Assembly: GCA_027422505.1 (NCBI GenBank)
Contig: JAPQWV010000018.1
Coordinates: 12,728,001 to 12,792,000 of the forward strand
Direction of reading: 5' to 3'
DNA from: Craterostigma plantagineum
Taxonomy: Eukaryota; Streptophyta; Magnoliopsida; Lamiales; Linderniaceae
Length of the DNA: 64,000 bases
Numbering within the stretch: the first letter of the stretch is position 1; each line of letters starts with the position of its first letter. The notes under the pieces are model-generated. The model was not told the DNA's origin and ran no database searches. It was given only the letters and a program-made list of their open reading frames with translations. Shown here piece by piece: positions 32,924-44,295 of this stretch. A program made the position numbers and the translations under genes.

Positions 32924-34784
32924 ATTGTGCCTCGTCTTTATCCTTTTTTAGTCGGGCTGGGTAAGGAATTTTTGGCTGGTATGGCTTCACTGGTGGCCGC
33001 TCGATCTCCTTCGCCTTTTCTTTCTCAGGCTCGACCTTCTCCTTCTCAGCTTCGGCGTTTTCCTTCTCAGCTTCAGCTTTCTCAACATTGTCGCCTTTGC
33101 CCACCTCTATCTCTGGCTCATCGTGGACCTCGACCTCAGCTTTATCATTTGATTTCTTCTTGGGAGGTACCTCTTGCAACTCTCTTCCGTTTCTCAGGGT
33201 GACCGCCTTGCAATACTCCTTAGGATTTGGTTCGGTATAACTTGGGAGTGATCCCTGAGTTCGCTCAGCCAACTGCTTCGCCATCTGGCCCACTTGTTGC
33301 TCCAATTTCTTGAGAGAAGCGTCGGTGTTCTGGGCACGTACTTCTATGTTCTCCTCCATCTTATTCATCCGACTCTCGTGGGCTTGTGTGGTGTTGCTGA
33401 AATTGGTGATGAGCGTCTTCATCATATCCTTCATTTCCCTCATGTCGTCGGACCCCGCCCCTGCAGATGTATTCTGATACGGACGTGATGTTCCTCCTTG
33501 GAAACTAGAAGATCTAGGTTCGAATCCCGGTGGTCGTTGGGCGTTGTGGTTTTGGTTCCCATATGATAGATTTGGATGCGTGCGAGGTTGAAAACTTCGC
33601 TGGCCTTGGTAATTCCCCATATAGTCCACGTGTTCCAGTGATTGTCCGACTTGGCACTCCGAGGTCTCATGAGCTGCGCCACAAATCTCGCATTGTGGTG
33701 TATATGGCTTCTGAGGCGATAGGCTTGTCATCACGGCATGTACTGGCTGTGTTTGCCCGACCTTTGGAAGTAGTGTGTTGATCACCGTCTGGAGCTGAGA
33801 ATTGGTAGTTGCAATCTGTTGTTGCAACGCCTCAATCTTGGCATGTGTAGCAGTCTCCTCGCTCACCCCAAACACTCCTGGAGTCTTTATCCTCGTGTTG
33901 CCTCTCATGAAGCTGTTCCTCGAGTAGTCTTCGATTAGGTTCCAGGCGTCTGTAGCATTGAGCTTTACGAGCCCTCCTCCCGCGGCTCCGTCTAACATAT
34001 GAACTGTTTGATCATTGAGGCCCTCATGAAATCGGTTGATCATAGCGGCCTTCGACATCCCGTGTTGTGGACATTTCTTCAACAGCGATTTGTACCTCTC
34101 CCACACTTCGTAAAGATTCTCTGAATCCTTCTGGTGAAAAAGGGAAATCTCCGTCTTCAACCGTAATACCTTTGACAGTGGGAAGTAATGGCCGATGAAT
34201 GCTGCTCGTAGTTCTTCCCACGTAGTGATCGATCTGGGCGGTAATATCTCCAACCAATCCTTCGCCCCGTACTTGAGTGAGAATGGAAACAACATTAGTT
34301 TAATCGCATCACTCGGGACCCCATTAATCTTAATGGTGTCTGTTACTGTAAGAAAAGCCTTCAGGTGGGAGTACGGATCATCATCGGGATTTCCTTCAAA
34401 CTGGGCCGTCTGAAAGATCATCTGAAGCCAGGCGTGCTTCAGCTCGAAATTGTTGTTCTCGATCGGCGGAATAACGATTGCCGATTCAGTTCCGCAGAGG
34501 GAGGCACTCTTGAGTAGGTCTTGTAGAGATTGTACCTCTTCTTGGTCCTGGTGGACCGATACTCTGCGTTCAGCCATCTCGACTTCTGTTTCTCGACCGT
34601 CTACAGATGCCTCTGTTCGAGAATTCTCTGCCGACTCCTGAGAGTTGTCCTCTGAGTAGCTTACTAATGCTTCTTGATAGTTACTAGTCGTGCCTTCTGA
34701 ATTGTATCTGAGTTGCCTTCGCAATTTCCGCTCGAAATCTGGATCTCCTTCAACAATTGGGCCCGATGGGTGGCTTTGGGTCAT
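32898..34784 (-). CDS. Athila Gag (frame-broken at its 3' end)
   Basis: A 628-codon frame starting MTQSHPSGPIVEGDPDFERK. Residues about 110-240 form the retrotransposon Gag domain (PF03732: WLEILPPRSITTWEEL, FHEGLNDQ). A shortened zinc-knuckle motif follows (CEICGAAHETSEC), then a coiled region (MREMKDMMKTLITNF) and a long Glu/Lys-rich repeat (residues about 560-600). The frame ends a few codons into the protease side because of a single-base-type frameshift near 32910. Gag builds the particle; the frameshift uncouples it from Pol. Confidence 0.9.
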   Translation of the reverse strand: MTQSHPSGPIVEGDPDFERKLRRQLRYNSEGTTSNYQEALVSYSEDNSQESAENSRTEASVDGRETEVEMAERRVSVHQDQEEVQSLQDLLKSASLCGTESAIVIPPIENNNFELKHAWLQMIFQTAQFEGNPDDDPYSHLKAFLTVTDTIKINGVPSDAIKLMLFPFSLKYGAKDWLEILPPRSITTWEELRAAFIGHYFPLSKVLRLKTEISLFHQKDSENLYEVWERYKSLLKKCPQHGMSKAAMINRFHEGLNDQTVHMLDGAAGGGLVKLNATDAWNLIEDYSRNSFMRGNTRIKTPGVFGVSEETATHAKIEALQQQIATTNSQLQTVINTLLPKVGQTQPVHAVMTSLSPQKPYTPQCEICGAAHETSECQVGQSLEHVDYMGNYQGQRSFQPRTHPNLSYGNQNHNAQRPPGFEPRSSSFQGGTSRPYQNTSAGAGSDDMREMKDMMKTLITNFSNTTQAHESRMNKMEENIEVRAQNTDASLKKLEQQVGQMAKQLAERTQGSLPSYTEPNPKEYCKAVTLRNGRELQEVPPKKKSNDKAEVEVHDEPEIEVGKGDNVEKAEAEKENAEAEKEKVEPEKEKAKEIERPPVKPYQPKIPYPARLKKDKDEAQFGKFYEYV

Positions 34785-34959
34785 CCACCGTCAAACAGTA
34801 CCTTCAATGAGTGAAAACGAAATTTAGCGAAGAACTAGACAAATACGTTGAAAAGGTAACGAGACTAATAATGATGTAGAAACAAAAAACGCAATTAACC
34901 AAAAACTGGGAAAATAGCTAAATTACCGAACTAGGGTGTTCCTAATATCAATCTATTCT

Positions 34960-34974
34960 CCGGCAACGGCGCCA
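34960..34974 (-). promoter_or_regulatory. Primer-binding site, tRNA-Asp type
   Basis: On the minus strand TGGCGCCGTTGCCGG follows the LTR after a few bases. It matches the complement of the 3' end of plant tRNA-Asp, the primer used by Athila and related Tat elements. The same 15 bases recur at 22402-22416 in the truncated second copy. Confidence 0.88.
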
Positions 34975-34980
34975 AAAACT

Positions 34981-36641
34981 TGATCGCGTGTGTGTATGTT
35001 TAAATTAAAAGATCGTGCAAGTACGTCAAGTAATAATTAAAACGAATATATTATAACTAGAATCACGCGCGATAGGCAGTGTACCTATCGTTTGTAATAT
35101 AGCTATAGCGAATATCCGAGTATCGAACACGAGGAATAAATTGAGTACTAGTATTAACCTATTGACTCGATATTTAACCTAAATAAAATAACAGGATTTG
35201 TTTATATTACGAACTAACTTAACAGAGCAACTTAAAGGATTGAGAGACTAAGGAACACAACTAGAAGTAATAAGAGTGACTTAAGATGACAAATATGTGT
35301 CCGGGATTCGAATCCCGCTGAGTTTTGTTGGCTAAGGCTTACGGAATATCGTTCCTACGTGATTATCGACTAAATCGCAGTAATTTCCTACCCACTCACG
35401 GATTTGCTGTCGCCCTAAACATTCGTGGGGATCTAAGTTTAGCGATTACTAGACGGCGAGGATCGAGTATTTGCTGTCGCCCTATACTCGAATCCTAACG
35501 TCTACGAACGGCCTAATCGTTATTTAGCTGTCACCCTAAACGATATATCACACATGCATATCAACACATAGACATATTGATACGAAGAAACAATATCATA
35601 GAACGATAAATAGTCGAATACACGTGTTCACGATTATCCTACGCCTTAACTACAACATAACCCAACGTTCATCTATTCCCAAACACACAAAAGGATTAGC
35701 TACTCATATTGAACGTCACAACAACGAGATTTAAGGAAAACGAGGATAGAGAACTCATAAAAACTTCCCTAAGAAGTGAATATGGCGTTTCCGAGGTGGA
35801 GCTCTCGTTCCTCGATCGTATGAGCGTAGCTTCGTTGTTGGATCGTCCCTTGAGCTTTTCCGAATCACGGGACTGCTTCTAGTGTTCTTCCTTCTCTTCT
35901 TTGCTCTAAGTTTTCGTCCCTATGAAGTTCTCTTTTGAGTTCTGAGTAGAGGCTGCCTTTTATGCTTCGACAATGGGCTAAAACCCTGTATTTTGGCACG
36001 TTCACGGCCTCTTAACGGGCCTTCACGACCGTGAAGGCGGCTTAAAACCCTATTTCTTGACTTTCTGGCATGAGTCACGGCCTGGTGCAACACGCTTCAC
36101 GGCCGTGACGGCGGCTTAAACCCTAACATTTGACTCTCTGGTGCCAGTCACGGCCACTTGCATCAGAAGTCACGGCCGTGAACTGTACTTATCCAACTCT
36201 CTGCCGCTGTTCACGGTGTCTTGCAAGGGATTCACGGCCGTGAATTGGACTTCTCCAACTCTCTGCCCGAATTCACGGTTACGCGCTTGAGTCTTCACGG
36301 CCGTGACAGGGGACAGCGAACTTACTGCCTTGATTCACGGTTACTCGCACAAAGACTCACGGCCGTGACACAGGAAGGGTCCCTTCGTCTTAGCTCACTG
36401 CCACCATTCACGGCCACTGGCGAGGTGATTCACGGCCGTGACTACTGACTGGCAGCTTCATACTTCGCCGTTTTTGTGTCGTTTTCGCCTCGTTTTCGTT
36501 CCTTTTCGCTCGATAATCATTCCAAGGTTCTACAATATGTAAATGGGTGTAAATCAATCCAATGAATGCATGGAATGACCAATAATTTCTTATTATAACC
36601 CAAATAAATACAACAATAAACGTATTAAAATACGTTTATCA
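34981..36641 (-). repeat. 5' LTR of Athila element
   Basis: Near-identical partner of 22423-24082. It starts directly beside the primer-binding site at 34974. Several sites where the 3' LTR has CACTGCCGTGA read CACGGCCGTGA here, so the palindromes are better preserved in this copy. Confidence 0.95.
36000..36450. repeat. Palindrome array in 5' LTR
   Basis: Same array as in the 3' LTR, with more of the palindromes intact. In the element's own orientation it lies about 190-640 bp from the start of the LTR, i.e. probably in the U3 promoter part. Confidence 0.9.
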
Positions 36642-36654
36642 ATATGTAATTTTA

Positions 36655-37002
36655 AAGGGCAAATTTCGCTCCAGGCCTTATTACTGTTCTAAAATTGATT
36701 TCAGGCCCTGTCAGTTTACGAATTAGCTTTAAGGACCCGATTTCTGCAGTACCACTTCATTGCTCTGCAGTACCACTTCATTTGTTATGCAGTACCACTT
36801 CATTGTTCTGCAGTACCACTTTATTGTTCTGCAATATCACTTCATTGGTCTGCAGTACCACTTCATTTTTTTACGGCAGAACAATGAAGTGGCACTTCAA
36901 AACAAATGAAGTGGTACTGCAGAAATCGGGTCCTTAAAACTAAATTTTATATTGACAGAGCCTGAATCCGATTTTAAAACTTAAAGGGGGCCTGAAACGT
37001 AA
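36655..37002. mobile_element. Foldback element with 21-bp internal repeats
   Basis: The left part (TCAGGCCCTGTCAG, TTTAAGGACCCGATTTCTGC) returns inverted at 36910-36995. In its left half six units of TCTGCAGTACCACTTCATT occur at 21-22 bp spacing (36743-36870), and two inverted copies lie in the right half. It starts within about 15 bp of the Athila LTR. Confidence 0.75.
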
Positions 37003-37903
37003 TATATCCAATATTGGTTAAAACCCAGAGTATTCTGATAGATTGTAGCATTTATTAGTCGTATTTTTATGTCATTAATTATGATGTACACTACTGTAAC
37101 AAGAACAAATGCTGCTAGGATGGTTTCTAAATCATGTTATCCATTTTATCTTTGTTTCTCGTTTTGCTTTTTGTACAAATAGAATATTTATTCTATTCTA
37201 TTCTATTTTATTAAGCGATGCGAGTATAAACTGCACATTGGTCTTTCAATTTCGAAAAAAGAAATATGAAAGTTAATATTTATCCTCTATCTTTTAATTA
37301 CTATTTTAATTAATCACCATTTTTATTTAATTTTATACCGTTAATTGTATATAGATATATAATTAAATTTAAATTGTATTTTTTAATTATTTTAAATTAA
37401 ATTAAAGTTAATATTATATATTTGTATATAATAACACACATATCTGAGTGTGCCAGGGTACTAGTATCTATAAACTTCATGTTGAGAAATCCCCGAGAGT
37501 CGTTGGCTAAAAAAAATCGATGCGAATTCTATTGCAGGTAATATAGATTTTCACTTCAATACGGCAAACTCAAACAGATGAGATAGAGAGGTAAAGAGGA
37601 AGCCTATTCCACTTGATGAAGCCAGGGCATATGCTTGTAGAGAATTAAAAACTATCTTCAGGTCTAAAATCTTGTTAAATTGTTCGTTATAACTATTGAA
37701 AAAGAAAAAGAAATGGTGAAGATACGATAATATCATCACTTCTATTATTAATACTACGATAATTTTCTTTGGAGACTACTACTATAATACTATCTGAATG
37801 AATCCACAACATATAATGAGGCACAAGAAGGATGCACATATAAGAAGAAAAAGCAGTGAATCCCAGGTTTAAATAAAAGCAAATTGAGGGAGAAAAGTAA
37901 TGG

Positions 37904-40900
37904 TCACAAACTTGAATCTTGAGCTGCAACAGTTTTCTTCCTCATTGTCCAAAATGAGGCGTAATATCGGTTCTGCACTCCTCGCATTTAAGCAAACAAA
38001 TAAATGAAGGAATAATAAACAGTGTGATTGAATCTCGACAGACAACATACATGTATAAATACATACCTGCATCATCGACTTTCGGTTTGTTGTGTAAGTT
38101 GTTTCGATGGTTGTTTCCTTCTGCTTCAAGAGGAGAGGTAGGTAAAAAGAAAAGGAAAAAAGAAAGCACCATTATGCTCGAAAATTAAGATATGGATTAC
38201 AATGACTTTACCTCTATCTCAAATCCATAATGGCAGGCAATGCGTTTCACATCTTCCAAACTCACCTCAATTGACATCTCCTTTAGAAAGGGAAAAAAAG
38301 AAACTTATGTTGGTACTCAGAGCCTCAAAATGCGACAAATATAGTACGGTTCAAGACACATACGTCTTCCTGAGTATACATATCAGCAAAATGATAGAGC
38401 AGAGGCCCCAAATTTATCCAAATCTGTCATCAAACACTCTAATAGTTAGAATTCGAAGAACAAGGAGTTTGATCGCAAAGGCAAAAACTTGTGGGAAGGA
38501 CCACTTACACCCCCATCTTTGACGATTTTCGAGATAATTTCTATGTATTCAACAATGTTGTGGGCCGTATCAAGAAAGAAACAAGTCACAATTGCATCCC
38601 ACATTCCTATAGTAGATACAGTACATGAGAAATAAAAGGCCAGACCTCGAGAATTAACACAAATAATAAGATAATTATGAACTGTACATACCAGCTTGGC
38701 TTGGATCGCTATAGACTTCAACAAAGTCCCCTCCACACATTGAGAAGCCTTCAGTTATTCCTGCACTGTTTTTGATGGGTAACACAATGAAGCATGTGAT
38801 TGGTTAAATTAGGTCCTTAAGATATCCAACAGCCACATTATGACGAAACATAACTTAGAACATTATAGGAAAAGAAAGATGGGAGAAGCCGGTGAAGAGA
38901 GAAACAGGCTTAACAGTAGTTGACATATAGACGTCATCCATGGGTGCACTTCACAAAGATCTACATGACAAATTATATAAGGAACCTAAAGAAGAAAATA
39001 AAAACAAACTCAAAAGTTGTCCAAGCTAAGATAATATTAAAACGATACCTAGCAGGATGAATATCTGGAATTGAAACAGGTCGAAGCTGGTCATCATCGG
39101 TAACTGAATTGCAATTACTGTGGATCCATGGATATATTTTCCACTCCTCAGCAACTTCAGAACTAATAAAAATTCAGAGGTTAGTAGAAAATAATGTTTT
39201 CTTTTATTTAAAGAGCACAACTTCTGAGTTCTTACTAGTTTAGAATAAAACTGGAGCAAATCATCATGTAGTAAGAAAATTCATTTCCTTGGCTGACAAA
39301 ACCTGCCACGTAATAAAATCATGAGGGCCCTGTGAGGACATTATAGAAGTAAAGTAAAAATTCCTTTTTCCAATAAAGCATACCCAGACATGAGATTTCC
39401 AATGCTAATCTCCCAAGGCCAGCTCCAGGCACTAAACAAGTCGGAGGACTGTTCAAATCAAAACTTTATTACAGTATTAACAATGAAAAATAATAATGGC
39501 GCATAGTGTAATATTACAACCACATAGCATAAGCTAAATCAATATTCGAGTATGCAAATATTATTGATCAACACCTCTCTCTAGAGCGATCAGGAAATAG
39601 TCGTTCAAGTTCGTCAAGAATAGGCTTGTAGCACTCATCACGTTCTTGCTGACCCTGAACAGAATAAGATATAAAAAATATATAAGTTTAATCATTCCTT
39701 TCTTGATATTATCCGTTTTCATTCTAATAGTTTGCACTTTTAAAGGTCATGGTTATATCATTTATCCACGGTTCATACTGAAAGAAGACTTGTGATCAAG
39801 CTCTTTTCTGATGACGATAAATACCTCAGCTCCCCAATCTCTAACAATATTCCTTATGATGCACCGGGCCTGGAAAAGTTATGAACTACTCAGAATGCAA
39901 GCGATTATGCATGTCAATGTTCCTAATGATGAAATTACGCAGATCAACATTATTCATAGATCAAGTGTACCAAAGATGGACTCATTCAAACGAGGAAAAA
40001 AAATCGCATTCCATGAGATCCAGGGAGGTGCAGTGCAATTCTTTGGAACCACAATAAATGCAAGAACACAAAATTTTCACTTTCCAGTCCATTTATATAT
40101 ATGGCAAAACATTTATAGGTACTATTTTCATATTAAAAATCATAGAATATGATAGAAATGATAGGAGATCGAATTGGTTTTTCTTAATTACTATTATTTC
40201 GTATAATACCATTTCCATCAGTGTCGTATTTTGCTAATAACATAAATGAGAAAACAAGACATGATTAAAGTATCACCTAAGTCAACATCAATAAATACCA
40301 AGACGCAAGTACTCATTTGCTAAACAAAATACTGCACCTTATCCACATCAGCTAAAGGGACTTGACACTGCAAAGATGGGTCCAACCAATAAGGCGATGA
40401 TAATGATACCTGACAGAGAAGATACGACGGCAAACTTATGTATATAATTAATCAGTAAATGGACAAACCCGCCCGGGAATTAAAGTACTAAGGCATGTGA
40501 CTGTGTAAAAAGAAAATCTATTTTCAAATGCGAATGTGTTCCGTCCTACCATTTTAGTCCGAACATGTGCACAATCTAAGTTTCAGAAAATAACCAACTC
40601 CCTGAAAGATCAAGAGCTCACAGAGAGTAGTATAACCTACTTCTGGCATAGGATATTTTTTAGTGCTGATAGCAGTCGATACTGCTGCAGAATGTGAAAG
40701 TGAAACTGAACAAGGTGCCTCACATGTGCATCACCAGCATGTTCGGCTGGCAACGTTGTACGTCCTTTGAAACTCTGAAGGCAATTATCGCCATTTTCGG
40801 CCAACGTGTCAGATTTGGAACCTACAGACCAGCCCCCTGAACTTTTTTGTGAAGATTCGTTTGTATTCTCCTGTTGTGATCAACAGATGTCATATTTTCA

Positions 40901-42291
40901 TGAAGGAAATAAAATAGGAAATCAATGGTCAATGCAGCATTACAAAACAAACAGAAGGTGGTGAGACCTCATTCAAAGATTCTGGTCTTGTAGACCCATA
41001 TGGTATATTGCCATTTTCCCCATGGATAAATCCGTTACTCTTTGCTGTATTAGCTATGTCACTAGACGAAACATGATTTTTTGATGGGTAGGGACCATCT
41101 TGATCGTCAGAAACATCGATATCTATACTCATGTCCACAGGGGGTTCAAACGCCTGACAAAATAACAATTCAGAACGGCAGTACATTTCAGATAGAGAGG
41201 AAAAACACAAGAAACAATCAAGAGCAAAGAAAATCAATTCCAAAAATCACCTTAAGCATTTCAAAAATGAAGTATGAATTTTGTGCAATACACCTGCCAA
41301 AATAAGAAAAAATTTTAAGCATTTGATATGAAGAAAAAATATATTGATTCAAATCAAATTTTTAGCTTAATGATCTTCGTAATTGTACCCTATGTACCAA
41401 ATAACAAATTTCATATCATGCACCTCGAACTTAAGATTTCAGCCTATGATATATACGCTTAAGACTAAGTAAAGGGACTGATCATAGTAGTTTTTCTTAC
41501 CAATTCGAAAAAAAAAAATCTTCGTAAAATGAACAAGTGCTATTCGATCAATATTATCAAAAAATTATTTCAATAAAGCCAGAGATTATGCTCAAAATAT
41601 TCACCGTCTGAGTTTCTGAAACTTCAGTGGAAGGTGTGAGAGCAGATCCTGCAAATTCCCAAAACCAGCATTAGTTGGCCCAAATCGAGATTTGAAACAG
41701 GTCAAGAAAAAAAAATAACAAAAAAAACTGATAAGTTGAGAATTGGCAAGTGCTACGACATAAGCAATCATGTGGATTGACCAGAAGGCAGAAATAGACC
41801 TTGTGAGCCGGTGGTAGTCTTCTGAAGGACCTTTCGTATCTTCTAATATCCTCCTCAGAAGCCTCTGGATAACTGCAATAAGAAGACAAACATTAGCGAA
41901 AATAGCAGCTACATTCATTCATTCAATGCGACCTCAAATAACAAGACGAAGTTTCCATCATTAGAGAAACCTGACAATATCTGAATATAGTAGTAATACT
42001 ACTTACTAGTAAACCATAAACTTAGCAATTCCAGCAACAAAAGTCTCAAACTGGAAACTCAAAAACATCGGAATTGCATTAAACCGTTCCGAAAAAACCA
42101 ATTACGAATTAATTTGACGACAATTCACGAAGACTGAAGCACTCGAGTGCGAGTCTCGCAAATTAACTACAATCAGGGCACAGAAATCAGTATTGCACGT
42201 ACTTGAGATAAGCGCTGATGATACGACGCAGAGATTTCACTTCGAGGATTTCTTCTTCCTTCCGGCGACGCAATTCTTCGTCCAACGACAT
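37904..42291 (-). CDS. Carnosine N-methyltransferase homologue (N2227 family)
   Basis: S-adenosylmethionine-dependent methyltransferase of the carnosine N-methyltransferase (UPF0586) family; the plant substrate is not established. Eighteen exons, minus strand: 42291-42203, 41872-41800, 41648-41605, 41293-41251, 41153-40968, 40870-40724, 40409-40338, 39869-39825, 39654-39575, 39448-39384, 39302-39236, 39162-39049, 38765-38692, 38606-38509, 38423-38364, 38277-38212, 38120-38067, 37972-37904. All are GT-AG and in frame, giving 481 residues. Visible motifs: N-terminal SLRRIISAYL; RDECYKPILDELERLFP; SAM-binding VPGAGLGRLALEIS; GNEFSYYMMICSSFILN; WIHSNCNS; MWDAIVTCFFLDTAHNI; C-terminal TIETTYTTNRKSMMQ and ASFWTMRKK. 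Exons 5-7 encode an acidic, Ser-rich low-complexity insert before the catalytic part. All key motifs are intact, so it looks functional. Confidence 0.92.
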
Positions 42292-42683
42292 GTTTGTTTT
42301 TTCCTATTCTTTTTTCTCTTGAATTTTCAGTTTCGGATATTCGCAATTTGCTGAATTACTTTCCAATTCTCCACTGTGGTTATAGTCCTCGATCTTCGGC
42401 GGGTATATGGGCCTGAGTTGGGCCTATGGAAAGTTATTGGGCCCAGATCACCTAAAAAGGCCCAAACAATAGTACGAAAAACAATGCTAGGGGCAGAAAA
42501 TTAAGGTGTATCCACACTAAAATGTATAAAAATTGTCATTTCAGCATTAATTAGATATAAATTTTATATGTAGTTACCTAATAGAATAAAGTTCGATATG
42601 TATATCATATATTATATCACGTGTTCATATGATAAGTATTTATATGATATCTCATCACCTTTTTTTACTGCATTATGTACCAG

Positions 42684-42901
42684 CAGTGTTTTAAAATGCG
42701 TATTGCGCAGTGCGTCACCTTTTAGATCCGATGTTGCGTAACATAAATAGCGTAGCGTATTGCGTGAATATTTTGAGCATACCACTTATAATGAGATAAA
42801 TATATAATATATGATAACACAAGCAACCAAATAATTTTTATAGTCGTAAAAGGAAAATAATTAAAAATCTTAATCTAATTATATCCAACAACACTCAAGA
42901 G

Positions 42902-42953
<52 letters not shown>

Positions 42954-43281
42954 TTTAAATTTAATTTTTTCAATTTTCAAGTATTTTTTAATATTAAAAA
43001 TATTTTCTTCTAAAAACCCGTGGTGTACCGGCTTAGGGCAAAACTTGATGGAATAGTCGCGACCATCGCCACAATCGCAACAATTGAAGCATTTCTGAAG
43101 CTATGCAAATATGTTTGATGTTTTTATTTACTTTTTAGCTTTATAAAAATTTAAAAAATTAAAAAAACATTTAAAAATTTTAAAATAAATAAATAAATTA
43201 CAAACGTTTTGTTATTGCGCGATATCGCGTTTTAGGAAAATTTCCTCTATAGCGCGCTATACTGCGCTTTGTAAAACACTG
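42684..43281. mobile_element. hAT-type non-autonomous element, about 600 bp
   Basis: Ends CAGTGTTTTAAAA and TTTGTAAAACACTG are imperfect inverted repeats with the CAGTG start usual in hAT elements. The 8-bp flanks TGTACCAG (42676-42683) and TGTATCAG (43282-43289) match at 7 of 8 bases. The interior is AT-rich and noncoding and includes TATTGCGCAG-like phrases near both ends. Confidence 0.8.
42904..42952. repeat. (AT)n(GT)n microsatellite
   Basis: About 17 TA units pass directly into about 7 TG units, inside the hAT-type element. Confidence 0.97.
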
Positions 43282-43289
43282 TGTATCAG

Positions 43290-44295
43290 TACCACTACAC
43301 GTTTCTATGTGATACCTAAATCTCATCTATTCTAATATATTAAGAGTGATATGCTAGGAAAAACTGTCAATTGATCAGTTTCAATTGACTAATAAGATTT
43401 TTTCTACATCTAAAAAATAGAAAGACTTATTAAGCCACGTACATTTCATAACCTCATAATAACTACCAAATTCTATTTTTAATATATTACTTATTAAAAT
43501 TATTTAATAATAATGAACATTTTTTATTGCACACACAGGGTGTGCCAGAATTACTACCTTCAGTCAAGCGTTTATTTATATCTAAAAACTTTATTTTACT
43601 AGATATCCAAATATAAAACAAATCCTGAGAAAGAGGCAACCCTAAACCCGCCTCCGCCAGCCGCATCGCATGCCCTAACCATTCCACCCCGACGCACGGC
43701 TCGCCTGCCGCCCACTTCTGCCTCCCCGTCGCCCAACCGAGGACTCGTCTGGGTCAGGAGTTTTTTCTTCCTTGTGGAGCCCTCAGTCCGATGAAGACAA
43801 AACTCAGAAGTTGAAGGCCTAAGAATGTGAAGGGTGTTGTAGATTTAGAATAACTTTTTATGTTATAGTTTATTTCTGGGTCTTAGATAATGAGTTGTTT
43901 TTTGTCTCTGGTGGACCTTTTTTTTCTCATGTGGGAGTGTTGTGTCCCCTTTGTGGGGTTTTGTTTCTTCTTTTTGAGGACTTGTTTTCGATTGGTGCAA
44001 TGCGACCAAACGGCTATGCGTGCTATTTAGCACGTTTGTAATTTTTTTTTAATGGCAATGACAAGTTATCAATTGAGAAAAAAAAATAAGTGTATGTTCT
44101 TTGCATTGAATTTGAGCGCTTTCAATCATTTTGCGCTTTAAGGCAAATGTCTGAATAAAGGCCCATCATTTTGAAAAGCCCGCCACTCAGATCAGACCCT
44201 CCAAGATTATTTGTTTGCATCATAAACCCAATTTCTAGGGTTTCAGTACTTCCCGAAATTGTTAGATGTAGAATTCAGTTAACTTATTTGATTAC
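43290..44295. other. Intergenic stretch upstream of RAD17
   Basis: No gene is recognised. A GC-richer island (43630-43760; CCGCCTCCGCCAGCCGC) is followed by T-rich sequence ending in a run of T/A (44041-44090), a layout that could be the 3' end of an old non-LTR element, but no coding domain was seen. The last ~150 bp are the RAD17 leader/promoter. Confidence 0.4.

Larger units (their letters stand above)
22423..36641 (-). mobile_element. Athila-type Ty3/gypsy LTR retrotransposon, 14.2 kb
   Basis: Two LTRs of 1660 and 1661 bp (TGATAAAC...CGCGATCA on the minus strand) enclose, in minus-strand order: tRNA-Asp-type primer-binding site, gag, protease, RT-RNase H, integrase, a long noncoding part with an antisense mini-gene, a 437-codon ORF in the envelope position, another noncoding part, and a polypurine tract. 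This order and the primer type are those of Athila. By eye about two dozen differences separate the LTRs (about 98.5% identity), so insertion was fairly recent, yet gag-pol is already broken in three places. A simple 5-bp target duplication cannot exist because the left side continues into a second leader. Confidence 0.93.

Noticed and set aside
33505..33530. B-box-like GGTTCGAATCCCGGT, possible tRNA T-arm
   Set aside because: It lies inside the gag coding frame (encoding GFEPR) with no A box at the right distance.
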